Positions 1 to 11,449 of a stretch of DNA of 64,000 nt are shown here, in pieces. The translations under genes and the position numbers were made by a program. The DNA lies in NCBI GenBank assembly GCA_037102815.1, contig BTPP01000007.1, forward strand, positions 496,001 to 560,000, given 5' to 3'. The stretch's first letter is position 1. Every line of letters begins with the position of its first letter. Origin of the DNA: Neurospora intermedia (taxonomy: Eukaryota; Ascomycota; Sordariomycetes; Sordariales; Sordariaceae). The notes below the pieces were generated by a model. The model saw only the letters and a list, made by a program, of their open reading frames with translations, had not been told where the DNA came from and made no database searches.

Positions 1-803
1 ATTGGTGAAATGTCGGTGCCGTATACATTACAATTGGGATGTTCGTCGGCAAAGTCAATTGCCCAAAGTCCTAAGAAGGATAAATGTGGTGATTAGTTTG
101 GAACCCTTTTTCGCCTGACTGCTGCGATGTCGACTTGCAGGTGGGTACAAGGGTGCATGTTCCGTCCATTGTTTGTGATACATCAACTTACCGGTACCAG
201 TGCAGACATCAAGTGCATTTTGAATGTTATCCTTGAGAGGGGCCGTATACAGCTTTCCGTCCAAGAACAAGGTCATGAAATGGTGGAAAATATCCAGCAT
301 CTCATTGGCGATCTCATCGTTTGGACCCCTGTTGTTGCGAAACAATCATTAGCATCATATGTCATATCATATCGTTGCTGCTTTTGGATCAAACATACCA
401 ATATTCTTGATCAGTTACAGCATCGCTGTGGTACGTACGGCCCTGAATCGTACGATATTTCAGGATGCTGGAGCTGAGTGAGGCTGTTGAACTCGCGACC
501 TCGCTACCCAGCGCTGAGTCGGCATCATCATCCACCGGGTGTTCCTGTGCGTGTGAGACAATTCTTGTCAGTACTCAGGTGCCTGTGTATCAAGCGGCTC
601 GAACTCTGGTGGATACCACTCAGAAGAAAACTGGTGTGGAATTCACGAACCTGTTCCGCCCAATGTGAGCCAGCCAAGAGGCCAACGGGCTCCGAGGGCT
701 CTGAGGGTTCATCCGCTGGACCAGGAGTAGGCGATCTTTCCTTTCTGTTCGGCGACCTTGCCTCAGGTTCAGGTGATTGCGCCTTGTTGGTTGGAGAACT
801 CAT
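1..803 (-). CDS. LaeA-like SAM methyltransferase, paralog 1 (partial, C-terminus beyond left edge)
   Basis: Putative class I SAM-dependent methyltransferase of the LaeA/UmtA type found in filamentous fungi. Exons read by hand: 803..651, 544..399, 328..192 and 70..1 (continues off the window). The N-terminus is a Ser/Pro-rich tail (SPTPGP) followed by SHWAEQ. Exon 2 carries the family segment [16 protein letters not shown]. Exon 3 has KLYTAPL and motif I, here DVCTGTG instead of the DVGTGTG seen in paralog 2, so a motif I glycine is replaced by Cys. Exon 4 reads [13 protein letters not shown] then GTDISPI, the adenosine-binding region. Exon 3 is 137 nt in both paralogs, so the two are a tandem duplication. 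Exon 4 begins directly with LWAID; the extra intron of paralog 2 is absent. The substrate is unknown. Whether it controls the cluster at 16-42 kb cannot be told. Confidence 0.8.
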
Positions 804-1877
804 AACTAGAGACTGTATTTGGTTCGATGTTCAAAGTTCGAGCAATGGAGGAAAGTCGATTGTGCGTCGTTATTCGTCCTCCCAGTGACGACGATCCGGT
901 AGATATACGAACGGTTGCCCCATCGCTGAGTCCATGGTGGCCCCGGTCCCTTCTGTGTCCGACTTTGAGGAGCGGTCAACAAGCGTGAAGGCAACCTCAA
1001 TCCTCTGAATATGGCCTGAGCCACAGACAGAATATCGTCGCGGGGGCTGTCGAAGAAGATATACGGGGTGTTCCACAGCAGGCAGTTCACAATTGGCTAC
1101 AATCATCCCATGCCACCTCAGCGACAAGTCATGCTGCGGGACTACATGTAACCCCGGCAGACCTTGGCAGACGCTTCTGGGTCAGGGCAAGTGGAATGCG
1201 GTGCAGCCAATGGCGGCTACCCTTGGGGAATGTGGCTTGCACAATATTGAAAGCAATTGTCAGGCAAAGCGAGGGACTGGACATGTGGGTTGCCGATTGA
1301 AGATGCAAGCGAAGAGGAATAAGTCCGAGAAATCCAAGTCCATAAAGCTTCGTGGACTGGTTCACATCGATACGGCAGGGGCAAGATAGGAGGGGTACTG
1401 TACCATCGGTCCGATCTGTGGTCGCGTGGCGCTTTGTCCAAACTATGTATTGCTTTCTTCGGCCGGCAGTGGCTGTCAACCCCTCTTTTCAGCCACCTGT
1501 TCGGCCATGCCACATGACACAAACCAAAAGGGCAAAAAACTCGAGTACATACCTATGTAGACTAGTGAGTATGCGATGGTGCGCACAAACATCAGAAATC
1601 ATGTCGGGTATCGGTAAGTCTGGCACGGGTAAGGCTGAAGGAAACAGCAGTGAACCTTGTTCATCAAACATCCGAACCGGACCAAACTCCGGACAAACCA
1701 CAAAAAGGGACCCATGACGCTTGACGACAATCGTGATAGAGACATTGATACCTACACTATTGAAGACGTCACACAAGGAAACGGATACATGTAATCCCCA
1801 TCCCCATGTTCCCTGCCACTTTCACTACACGCAACGCGCGGCCACCCGCCCTACCACCGTTGTCTACACTTGTGATT
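804..1877. other. Intergenic spacer between the LaeA-like paralogs
   Basis: About 1.07 kb between the start of paralog 1 and the stop of paralog 2. Short open frames exist on both strands but none shows a recognisable domain, a plausible intron chain or a signal peptide. I see no gene here. Confidence 0.5.
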
Positions 1878-3482
1878 TCAGGCGTCCAACGGCTTCTGGG
1901 CACGCACTACGCGCCACTGAATATTCGCATGGATCTTACACTCCTTGTACTCCCGCCGAAGAATAGCGGCGTAATTTGCCATCTCTTTGTCAGTCCACCC
2001 CATCACCTGGCCGCAGAAGTAGTTGAGGAAGCCCTCGACGTCTTGCGCCAAAAACATGTACTGAAAGAGGCCGATCTGCTTCTCTTTTTCATCCGTGGGC
2101 CAAGGAGAGATGGGAGCCTACAGGTTAAAAATTAGCCATTACCACTACCTTTGCGTTGAATCTCAGCCTTACGGCTGCACAGATATACAAGAAACCTACC
2201 AGGAAATCCTCGACCTGAATATTGGTGAAGCCCGCCTCCTTGATACCATTCTCCATGCAACCGGAATCGATTATGTCGAATATAACTCCGGTCCTCCTTT
2301 CAGCTTCAGTCCAAATCTTGCCCCATTGGTTGATAGCGGAATCATCGGGCATAGTGCCGTCGAGGCATTGAAAATTGACATTGCCATCGAGGTGCTCGAT
2401 CCAACCACCTGGTTTAGTGCACCTGTACGCTTCCTTGTATAAGGATGGCCAATCTTTGATTGTACCAACCAACCACCGGATGTGGATGTAGTCAAAGAAA
2501 TCGGGCTTATATGTCCATTCCTTGGTTGCATCGTCGATATTGAAGCTGAGGTTAGGAGGAACCCAGCTCGGCTGAATGGGCGAAATATCAGTACCGATTA
2601 CTCGACAGTCCGGGAACTCATCCGCGAAATCGCTGTAGGCATGGGGGAGGGGAGTTGTCAGTCATCTGAGGCAGACTTTCGAAGAGTCCAGAAGTTAATC
2701 TTACACTGCCCAAAGCCCTGTTGGTAGACATCAGTTAGCAAATATTCTAGTCCAACATGCGTCTCGGACACAGACCGTGTAATATACTCGTCAGGGGAGA
2801 GGGTTACGGGAAGGGAAAGAGTGCTATTTGAGCCCTGACGAGTAGGTGGGTACGCCTTACCAGTACCGGTGCCGACATCCAGGGCATTCTTGATGTTCTT
2901 GGAGAGGGGGGCTGTGTACAGTTTCTCATTTAACATCAGAGTCATGGCGTGGTGGTAAATATCCAAGACCTCCATCGCCTTCGCGTCGTTTGGACCCCTA
3001 GATCAAAGGGCTGCGATCAGTCTTGATGCTCCGCGACATTCCTGGCCACACTATTTCCAAAACTGACATACCAATACTCTGAATCAGACACAGCGTCATT
3101 GTGATATGTCCTGCCCTTGATGGTACGGTATTGCAAGATGGTAGAAGAGATCGAGGCCGTTGAGCTCTCAATATCACTACCTAGAGTGGACTCATTATCG
3201 TCAGGAATCTCCTGTACCGTAAACTTCAATGTCAGAAACAGAACATCGACAACCGTATGCATGATGACTCGTGTCGCTATGGGAGTTACTGACCTGCTCG
3301 CCCCAGTGCGCGCCAGACAACAGGGCGGTCGGCTCGTGAGATTGGGCCGGCGATGCGGGACCGGGCGTGGGCGAAGCCGGACCGGGCGTGGGCGACTTCG
3401 CTTGTCCTTTAGGCGACTGTACCGTTGGCGACTTCGCCTCAGGTACAGGTGACTGTGCCTTCCTCTTCAGTGCGGAACTCAT
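1878..3482 (-). CDS. LaeA-like SAM methyltransferase, paralog 2
   Basis: Complete second member of the tandem pair, 383 aa from six exons: 3482..3294, 3211..3072, 2997..2861, 2717..2705, 2632..2200 and 2117..1878. All phases fit. The N-terminus has Ser-Pro repeats (SPTPGP twice). Motif I is DVGTGTG, followed by LWAVDFADEFPDC, GTDISPIQPSWVPPNL, DDA, then FDYIHIRWLVGTIKDW and the TKPGGWIEHLD post-motif typical of LaeA-like enzymes. The C-terminal exon reads IGLFQYMFLAQDVEGFLNY and ends WRVVRAQKPLDA. Exon 4 is only 13 nt and carries the second half of motif I (LWA); paralog 1 has no matching split. The family methylates largely unidentified substrates; LaeA itself is a nuclear regulator of secondary metabolism. 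Function here is by family only. Confidence 0.85.
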
Positions 3483-4053
3483 GGTCGGGAAATGCGTAAG
3501 CTTTTGAGCTCAGTCGGCATAGGTAACAGAGGAAGGAGGTCGGGTTCGATAGATTGTGTGTTCAAGTGGCAGCGGTCAGGTAAATATAATATTTCGACGC
3601 CAATTACCCCTCCTGCCCTCTGCCCTCCCACATTCCTTCATTGGAGCGGTCAAACTTTGAAGGTAGCATCGATCCTCTTCATGGGTTGCCGCCGGGGTCA
3701 TTGAGCTTCTTGATGGGATTCGTCGCTTCGGTTCCAGTCGGGCTAACGGTGGCTACTTGAATTCAAGCAGTCACAGTACGGTCTTCTTGTTAGCCTCGCG
3801 AAGTAACTTGAGATACACGAACAAGGTGTTCGGATTGCATGACTTACAATTGGCTGGAACCCAAGCGCACACAGTGAACAAGCAGGTCAGAAAACGTTAA
3901 AGTCTGCGCATATTCACACACAGACAGGCTGGAATACAGATAGTTTCTGCGACGTGTCATCGGCCAAAGCCAGATGCAACCCGTGTTGAGCGGACATGAT
4001 CCGATAGGAAGAAAGTCACACAAAGAGGACTGTTCGCGGCCGGTCAGTGCTTG
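3483..4053. other. Intergenic spacer, promoter side of LaeA-like paralog 2
   Basis: About 570 bases between the start of the LaeA-like gene and the 3' end of the nitrate-reductase-like pseudogene. Nothing recognisable as a gene was found. Confidence 0.4.
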
Positions 4054-5940
4054 CTCAAAACCCAAGCTTTTTTGGTCTTCAATATAACCCCAATCTTCAG
4101 TCAGCGAAAAGCTCAACAGGGCCGCAATAAAGGACATGAAGGACTACCGAGCCACAACGAATTTCTATTCAGTGTGAATGGTCTCGGGGACATACCTATC
4201 AACGCCGGCAGCACAACACCCTGGATCGACCCCGGCGGCCCACACAGCAGTGTTACGTTGTTATGCGCTGCATGCAGTTTGAACAGGCTCCGCTTGAGAA
4301 CCCCTGCATCATCTTTCCCCCTCTTGCTCTTCCAGCCTTCCCCAGGCTGGCCTAAGACATGGCAAATCTTCATCTTGCCGCCACTGTTCTTCTTGAGTCT
4401 ATCCAGTTCCTATTTCAGTAGGATGTCCTGCTCTGTTCTGTTTGCGTCAACAACACTGAGCTCAGTCTGGTCATCCGGTGTCATGAGGATTCTGGCCACC
4501 AAGGTGTACTCAGGCATCATACCGCTCCCACCCAGCAGGAGAGACACTCGAGCAAAGTGTCAGTCGCGCCCCTCAATAGAGAAGTGATCATATCCGTGGT
4601 AAATGATGTCACCTGTTGGCCCACGGATCTTCACTTCAGACCCGAACGGGAAGGCAGTCCAGGATATTGGATAGTGCGCCGCCGGGCTGCGAACGAGATG
4701 GGAAATAGGTCTTCGCAGCCAAGTCAATTGTTCCAGACTTACAGTCCATCAAAGGACAGTTACATGATGCTTGGGGGGCTTGTGGTTGTGTTTTCCCGAA
4801 GATTTGTCACCATGACCCTGAGTACCTTGGGCTGGCAGGAGTGGTCGTGAGGGAGTCTATTGCCGGATAAGCATCTTGTCACGGAGGTGGAAACTTATCT
4901 GAAGATGCTAGCAGGTCCTTAGGCCGAGAACAGTCTTTCCTACGGGAAGCTAGAAGGTATATGTGTTTGTATCAGAGGAGACTTGGCGTCTGTTGATGAG
5001 CTTGACGGGAACTCAGCGTCGTCTTTGGAGGGCAAGACCTTTCTGGATTCGGAATTGCTCTGCTTCCTCCTTCGCTGCTGCTTCTGGGCTCTCTGATCAA
5101 GTTGGCGGTCTTGCAGGTAACGCGACCAAGGCATTCAGCGAGTCACAACGACAGCCAGTCCGTACTGCTAACAAAACATCAGTTCGAGGATGCAGGTGAC
5201 AAAGAACAACGACATCCCATGTAGCTTTTTCCAAGAAAAGTCATCGTGAATGCTGACAAAACCAGCCTCGATAGGATGACGGAAAAGATGGTGGACACTT
5301 GAACTCCGGACTTAGCGATCTCGGGCTTAATAATGCACCGGGAATCATTCATCGTGCTCAGGAGAGTCCATTTTGGCTTCTCTGGCTGGGTCATTTTGGA
5401 CGCATTCGAGGCGCGGATTGTGATGCTCTTGGCTCGGAGGTGCTGCGAAATATCGACGTCGAGGTGCCAGTGGATCCAGGCCCAGAACTTGATTCCTTGT
5501 CCAAGGGGTGAACCGGAGAGTTCGCGAATGGTGTAGAGCCAACTGTCACATCCGTCGAGGGAGGCCTTGACTCTCTGGACCTCCCGACCACCGCCATTGT
5601 ATGCGAATCCCGGGATACGGCTCAGTATCGGTCAAAGCGATGGTCTCGCCCTGGGCAGGCTTGGCAATGACCGAATTGAGGTCACGTTGTTTTCATAACG
5701 GGCGGTGCTGGGATTGTGGAACAGGGTCTCCGCAAACCTGCTATCTTTCTCGGTGACGAAGGAGGGCATCGGCACGTTGTCTCAAGTGTGGTAGTAGCCG
5801 TTGTTTTTCTTTGGGGCGATTTATGACGTTCATGGGGTGTTTCCGGCCGGTGCGGATGAGGTTGGGACATCATGGGAACCAGTTGTCGAGGGTGTACCGG
5901 TCTTGCTCGTGGAAGGCGATAGATGAGCGGTTGTAGGTTT
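4054..5940 (-). pseudogene. Nitrate-reductase-like molybdenum-cofactor oxidoreductase, degenerate
   Basis: Minus-strand reading gives pieces of a eukaryotic assimilatory nitrate reductase in order but in shifting frames. Around 5768-5680 is PSFVTEKDSRFAETLFHNP; at 5682-5618, in another frame, LNSVIAKPAQGETI; at about 5600-5310, FAYNGGGREVQRVKASLDG, IKFWAWIHWHLDVDI, LRAKSITIRA and TQPEKPKWTL, the Mo-cofactor dimerisation domain. At about 4660-4590 is PFGSEVKIRGPTGDIIYHGY (FAD domain), at about 4540-4210 LLLGGSGMMPEYTLVARIL, DANRTEQDILLK and TLLCGPPGSIQGV (NADH domain), and near 4110-4054 the typical C-terminus LTEDWGYIEDQKSLGF. Stops interrupt it, for example directly after DILLK and inside the FAD region. 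I cannot find the N-terminal Mo-binding part or a convincing cytochrome b5 domain. Several frameshifts and stops argue for a pseudogene. Confidence 0.8.
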
Positions 5941-7680
5941 AGGGAGACTTGCACTTGCCATCATTCTGCTTCAGTTGGGAGACAACGTCTATCTCGTGCT
6001 CGAGGCTGTGGACTCGGAGGACTGGAAAGAGAGTTCTTGCGGTGTAATTTAAGTGGAATTGGTGCTGTCGGTTTGCTCCTTCCTATCTTTATGCCCGCGC
6101 TCTTTTTCTCGGGACTCAGAGGTTGAGGCTGAGGTCTGAGGAAATGAGGGAGGCAGAAGGAAGAGGAGGAGGAGTAGGTGACGGTAGTTGAAGGTCGGCT
6201 TGTGGTATTAATGTGGGAGAGATGAGAGCGGACAACCTAACTTAACGGGCGGGGTGGCGGGGTCAGGTTCTGATGAGATGAAGGGGAAGGAGGGTTGCCT
6301 GATTATGTTTGGTTGGAAAGGAATGAAGCGATAACGGCGTTTTCGGGGTCTTGCGGAGGATAGGATGGGGTTAATCGGTCGGGGTTGGAGTCATGGGTGC
6401 TCTTTTCCTTTTAGTTCAGATTGGGTGGTATTGTTCAACGTCTATTGTTATCGTTTCATAAAAGGAAAAGAAACTGTTTTTTTCTAGGTAGTCCAATTTC
6501 TAGTCCATTTGGTTTGCGGCTCCTCTGGATGAATAGTGTCTTCCTGGCACTTCTTTGTTTTTGTGTTGGTGTTCGTGGCAATTTGATGTCGCTTGTCTGT
6601 GCATAAGACGCGGGACGTTATCACACTAACACTCTCCGGTCGGACTTTGCGGGATATCTGATAAGTAACTATCTCATTCAGTTTCACCAATCGAGGCTTG
6701 TGCGCGCTTCCCATTTTCCGACCAGGACAGTCACTTCGTCACTTCCTTATTGATCCTTTCTCATCATTATTACTCACTTTACATAGTTTCTTTCCGAATC
6801 CAGAATCGTCGATCTGAAACAATGCGCTATTTCTCCCCGCGCTGTCATCTTCGAGAGTATGGAAAATCCTAGGGGGATGGACAGTAATTTCATATCTATG
6901 ACAGAACAACAAGGTCAACAGACCTGGCTACCTCTTGAGATCGTTTTTTTCGTCGATGAAAAAGATGGGTATTGAGTACATAGATAGGAACCTAGTAAGC
7001 TATAATCTACTGGTTTACTATGCCTGTCGTTTTATGTTGAGACAGACGCACGCTCGCAGTTGACGGGTTTCGATCTCGATGCAATAGTCAATGCAATATC
7101 TCTCTTTGAATGCTTCCATTGGCGGTAACAACTCGTATTCTCTGGATTTTTTTACTCGGTGGTAGGACAGTCTTGTTCAGAGTGCTCCAGATGCTCATGC
7201 CGTTAAGAACCATCCCACAGAGTCCTGATATTTGATATCTCTCCAACAGCAACCACGGTAAATCAGCTGTGCTGAGGAAAGTATCATTATATCCCATTCG
7301 CCTTCTTCTCTTGAAAACCAGAAGGGACTTCATATCGAATTTCAACCTTGGACTACGGAGCACCTCTCATCCTGGAATCCGCCATAGACCCAATTACCGT
7401 TTCACCACCCGTTGATTTCCAGGTTCTTGTCGTTCAGACAGAGACAAAACGGACTGGACATGACAGCACAAAGGGGTTAACGTAGTACTCATTCATCCTT
7501 GCTTTTGTTCCCTACAATCATCTAGATATTCAATTCTATCATTTACTCATACCAAACGAACAACATCCATGTCAATCCCGCCCCTACCTGCCATATCCCT
7601 CGCCAAAGCCACGACCGCACTAAACACCTCAACTCCCTCTCACCTCACCCACCACCAACCCACCACCTACTACTGACTAT
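5941..7680. other. Intergenic region, no gene recognised
   Basis: About 1.7 kb upstream of the nitrate-reductase-like pseudogene and downstream of the DUF1996 gene. The missing N-terminal Mo-binding part of the pseudogene would belong at its left end, but I cannot recognise it. Open frames are short and unconvincing. Confidence 0.45.
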
Positions 7681-8796
7681 TCAACCAACCCTCACACCCC
7701 CCGGCAACTCCCCCCCTTCCAACACCCCCCTCCACTGCCCCTCCACCTTTTGTTTCAACCCCACAATCTCATTCTGCACCTCATTACTCTGCAAATACTC
7801 TTTAAACGTCCCACACATCTCGATCCTCCCGCCCGTCTCATTTCCACAGCGCGGATCTCTCAGCGCCTTTTGCAAGAGATTCACATCCCACCCGTTGAAG
7901 AAATCCGCATGGTATCCGTACCCCGTCTTGTCGCCATTAGAAAAGACAAACGGCTGTTCTCCCATTGACGAACTCCCTCTGAAAGAGTTAAACGCAGCTA
8001 CGTTCCACGTCATTTCATATAGCAGGGCAGGAATGCGGTGGGGGTGAGTAGCAGGGCAAGTGCCGGTATCGAGGCGGGAGGGGTAAGTTACGTGGGAGGA
8101 GTTGTAGGCGCTTGTTGTTGTTGTTGTTGTAGAGTTTGGATAGGGGGAAGAGGAAAAAGTGCCGAGTCCGACACCATCCCAGCATGAAGGAAAGCGAATG
8201 CGGATTTGTAGACCGCCGTCGCAGGTGCGGTTGGGGAACCCGTGAAAGGGAGGGAGACCCTCCTGACCGTCAGTTAACAAGCAGATGAACTCGATTGCGC
8301 CATGTTCGACTTTAGAAGAGTTGAAGTCGCGGCGGGTGGTGTCGCCTGCCATCATCCGGAACCCGGGAGGGAAAGCGAGCAACTCGCGACCGGCGCAGTA
8401 ATCGGTCCAGTCCATGCGTTCTTGGTAGTAGACGTTGATGCCGCCTACTTGCTCCACGGCTTCAAAGGAGCCGTTCGCATGGTGGAAGTAGACGGTGGGC
8501 ACCCAGTAGTTGGATAAGTCCTTGGATACGGCGCAGGTGGTGCGGTTGGAAGTCTGGGTTTTGTTGTAGTCCAAGTCGAAGTCGAAGGCGGAGCCGCCCA
8601 TTACTGTGTGGAGGTGCTGAGAAGGGCGGCCGGGAGAGACAATGGGGTCGAGACGGTCGACGGTGATGGGCTTGCCGCAGCCCATGACGAAGAAAGCTTG
8701 AGAAGTGGGTTGGGGTTTGAGACAGGACGTGGATTGTTGGGCGGATGTGGTAGCGAAGAGGCATGCCAGCCAGACGACGAGGCTGGTTAGGATCAT
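7681..8796 (-). CDS. Secreted DUF1996 domain protein
   Basis: Single-exon protein of 371 aa. Residues 1-20 form a signal peptide (hydrophobic LTSLVVWLACLFA, small residues before QQ). The rest matches the DUF1996 family of secreted fungal proteins: GKPITVDRLDPIVSPGRPSQ, HLHTVMGGSAFDFDL near the N-terminus, then NYWVPTVYFHHANGSF, FPPGFRMMAGD, FPSCWDGVGL and a C-terminal NGWDVNLLQKAL. Several N-glycosylation sequons (NRT, NGS, NSS, NST, NET) suit an extracellular protein. Cys residues are spaced as expected for disulphides. The function of DUF1996 is not established; some members carry WSC domains, absent here. The start at 8796 is chosen because the signal peptide begins there. Confidence 0.9.
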   Translation of the reverse strand: MILTSLVVWLACLFATTSAQQSTSCLKPQPTSQAFFVMGCGKPITVDRLDPIVSPGRPSQHLHTVMGGSAFDFDLDYNKTQTSNRTTCAVSKDLSNYWVPTVYFHHANGSFEAVEQVGGINVYYQERMDWTDYCAGRELLAFPPGFRMMAGDTTRRDFNSSKVEHGAIEFICLLTDGQEGLPPFHGFPNRTCDGGLQIRIRFPSCWDGVGLGTFSSSPYPNSTTTTTTSAYNSSHVTYPSRLDTGTCPATHPHRIPALLYEMTWNVAAFNSFRGSSSMGEQPFVFSNGDKTGYGYHADFFNGWDVNLLQKALRDPRCGNETGGRIEMCGTFKEYLQSNEVQNEIVGLKQKVEGQWRGVLEGGELPGGVRVG

Positions 8797-9669
8797 CTTG
8801 GACTCTTGGACTGCTGGATTGAGTGATGTAACGAGTGGATGTGAGTGAGTGTCTAAAGAGATTGTTCCGTTGCGAGGGAAGAAGAAAGAGTGTGGGAGTT
8901 AAGTAAACTCGGCTGGAGGTTGAGACAAGGTCTGTAGTTGTGAGCAGGGAGATATGTAATGGGCCTTGAGCTGAACCTAACACCCCTAGATATGAGACCG
9001 ATGAAACAACGAGAGGAACAGAATGCATCACGGTTAGACACCTCCAAGACTTTGAAACGCTGTGGCTTGACCGTTGGTGAATGTTGGTAGCCTTGGTGTT
9101 TGTGCAAATTAAAAGCTGTTTGTCGTTGGACCACACGGCAGTCATCCGCGGAGACCAACAGGCAACATTCCGGTCCAGTCAATGACTTGAGAATCGAAGA
9201 CAGGATTCACCTATTCCTCTGACCCATGTTCCTTTTCTCACAGACATTGATTAACCAGCAGGCCGACACTCGAGCAAAGAAGGCGGGCGTATCGCATCGC
9301 TTGATCGCAAGTGGAATTGAATTTGAAGAGGTGAAACCGTCGCCCGTTAACGCCTTTGTTTGTCCCAGTCCCTAATCACGATATATCATATTTTCCTGTG
9401 ACGTCGCTGTTTCAGACATGGCTCGTCGGGCGCAACCAAACACATGCGTTCATTTGTGATTTTCGTCTATCCCATCTGATATCATACAAGAGTCGTTGTG
9501 TGGACTGTGATCCTTGAATCCGCGTTCGCTTCCGCCATCTGGATCTGGGTTCGTGGGTATTAGAGTAGTACAGCGGATCGAGCTCGGGATCGGAATCTAA
9601 GTCGGCGTCGCGTGAAGGAGAGGCGATGAAGTGTGCGTTTATTGCCTGTATGATCCGTCGACGGTTAGG
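8797..9669. other. Intergenic region between DUF1996 and TOM6-like genes
   Basis: About 870 bases holding the promoter of the DUF1996 gene and the 3' flank of the TOM6-like gene. No further gene was recognised. Confidence 0.4.
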
Positions 9670-10020
9670 TTAGGAAACACGGGGGGACGACAGGACTGTG
9701 ATGTGAAGGTAGGGGTATACGAACACAACGAGCATCTCGCCCCAAGAGCTGGAGAGGAAGGCGACGGCAGCCTATGATGAGGGCATGTGTTAGTACAATC
9801 GGACTGTAGAAGACTAGACAGGAATGGACCGGACAGGACCGGACGGGGCCGGGGTTCGGGCGTCGGAGGCCGGGTTGGGGAAGACACTTACGCCGAAGAA
9901 GGCGATGCTGCGGACAACGGAAGCGTTCTCGGAAGAGGTGAGGGAATCGTAAGTGGAGCGGATGAAGCCCTTGGACTTGCGGCTGCCACCAGGGCGCTCG
10001 ATGTACTTGGCGGAAGGCAT
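9670..10020 (-). CDS. tom6: TOM6-like small subunit of the mitochondrial outer-membrane import pore
   Basis: Two exons, 10020..9892 and 9771..9670, encode about 76 aa. The intron starts gtaagt and ends atcatag; both exons are in phase 0. The basic, Gly/Ser-rich N-terminus is followed by FIRSTYDSLTSSENASVVRS and IAFFGAAVAFLSSSWGEML, a single membrane helix. From memory of the family, the SPENASVVRS..FGAAV..SWGE pattern is that of fungal TOM6, a tail-anchored subunit that stabilises the TOM complex around TOM40. Known fungal TOM6 proteins end shortly after WGE, so the last 20 residues here may instead belong to a second intron or the 3' UTR. The gene is divergent from the plus-strand gene at 10512, with 491 bp between starts. 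Confidence 0.75.
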
Positions 10021-10511
10021 GGCGATGGAGTGTCTTGGGGGAGTTGTCGCGATAACGGGGCTATCGGTTGATGAAGCTGGGAACTGTGACGCCGTGACGA
10101 GACTCGCAATCGCAGACGGGACTGGGAACGTCGAATGGAAATTTTGGACTTTCTGGCAGGCAAAGAGAGGGACAGAGAGACAGGGGCAGCACGGGCCACG
10201 GGCCTTTGAGGTTGTTATCCAAGGTTGCTTGGCACCGTCATTGGCTGTTATCACTTACACGACGTGCCAGGAAGGGAGTGGAGCTTCAATGAAGGCCCAC
10301 TGCCCCGCCATTTGCTATGTCATCCATTGTCATGTGCCGGCGTCTGCCACTAAACTCTCTCTGTCACCTTCTAGAAACCATCGCAATTCTTCTGTCGCAA
10401 ACAAAACATCACATCTCACATTGTCCTTCCAAAGCCTCCTATAAGCTCTCAACATCGCTAATTGTCTTCAATCAACACCCACTCACAGCAACCGCGACAC
10501 CTCATACACCC

Positions 10512-11449
10512 ATGGCTGAAAACGAAACCCCCAATCCCCCGATCGCGCCAGCCCCAGGCGGCTTTGTGCCTCCCGCGATCCCTCCGAATTCGTTACCATC
10601 TCCAGCGCCCAGTTCAGCATCAGCGGCTGCCCTATCCAATCTCCCACATCCTCGCCGAACTTCCCTGCGTCCCGGGTCCATCAAGGAGGATAAAGTCCGC
10701 AACTATGTATCCGACAAAATGCTACACATCAGTCGCCGATACGTCAAGCACTTTGCCATTCCCCATCCCGACGACGAAATCACCGGCTACAAGTCCATGG
10801 CTGAACTATGTAAAGACGTGGACGACGTTATCAATATCATCTGGCTATCCGGTACTCGTAAGTGGCACACGGTTCAGAGTTCTTACCCGTCGTTACTGGT
10901 ACTAACATCCCTTTAGCCAGCCTACAAATCCCCTACTTGCTCAATATTGCGAGCGAGTTCACCACCTGGCTCGAGGGCTTCCCTCCTTCGCCCCCAGCCA
11001 CATTCGCGCTACTACGGAAACTCGACCACTGCTTCGCCAGTCTACTCTTCGGCTACGACATCGACACCAAAGAGACACTACCAGGCTTCGAAAACGGCCT
11101 CCGAGCCGGCCTGTCCCGCACCGACATGGTCCGTTGTAAAAGCGTAATTGAGCGCACTCGTGTATTGGTAGTCGAGGTCATGGCGAAAGAGCCAGCCGAC
11201 GAGGATCCAGACGGCGATACTGGGGGCCAGGGTATCCAGACCCCGAAGCCGGACAACGATACCGAGGCCGAACCTGAGTCTGATCGTCCCCCCGACATGA
11301 GCGATTTCGATTATGGGGACGACGACGACGACGAAGACGAGCTGTTGCACATGAACGTTGCTCAAGTGTATGAAAACACTCTTGTCAAGTTGGGAGAAAT
11401 CCTGGGAGATGGAGGTGGTGTGACGACCATGCCCATGTCTGTGGATTGA
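10512..11449 (+). CDS. Conserved ascomycete protein of unknown function, acidic C-terminus
   Basis: Two exons, 10512..10857 and 10917..11449, give 292 aa. The donor is gtaagt, the acceptor ctttag, and the split codon restores Pro. A Pro/Ala-rich N-terminus (about 60 residues) precedes a helical, probably globular middle: KEDKVRNYVSDKMLHISRRY, DITG-like stretch, MAELCKDVDDVINIIWLSGT, then LQIPYLLNIASEFTTWL and ALLRKLDHCFASLLFGYDI. The tail holds a run of Asp/Glu (DYGDDDDDEDE) and a short helix LLHMNVAQVYENTLVKLGEIL. No catalytic motif, signal peptide or membrane segment is visible. I do not recognise the family. It shares its upstream region with the TOM6-like gene. Confidence 0.75.
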
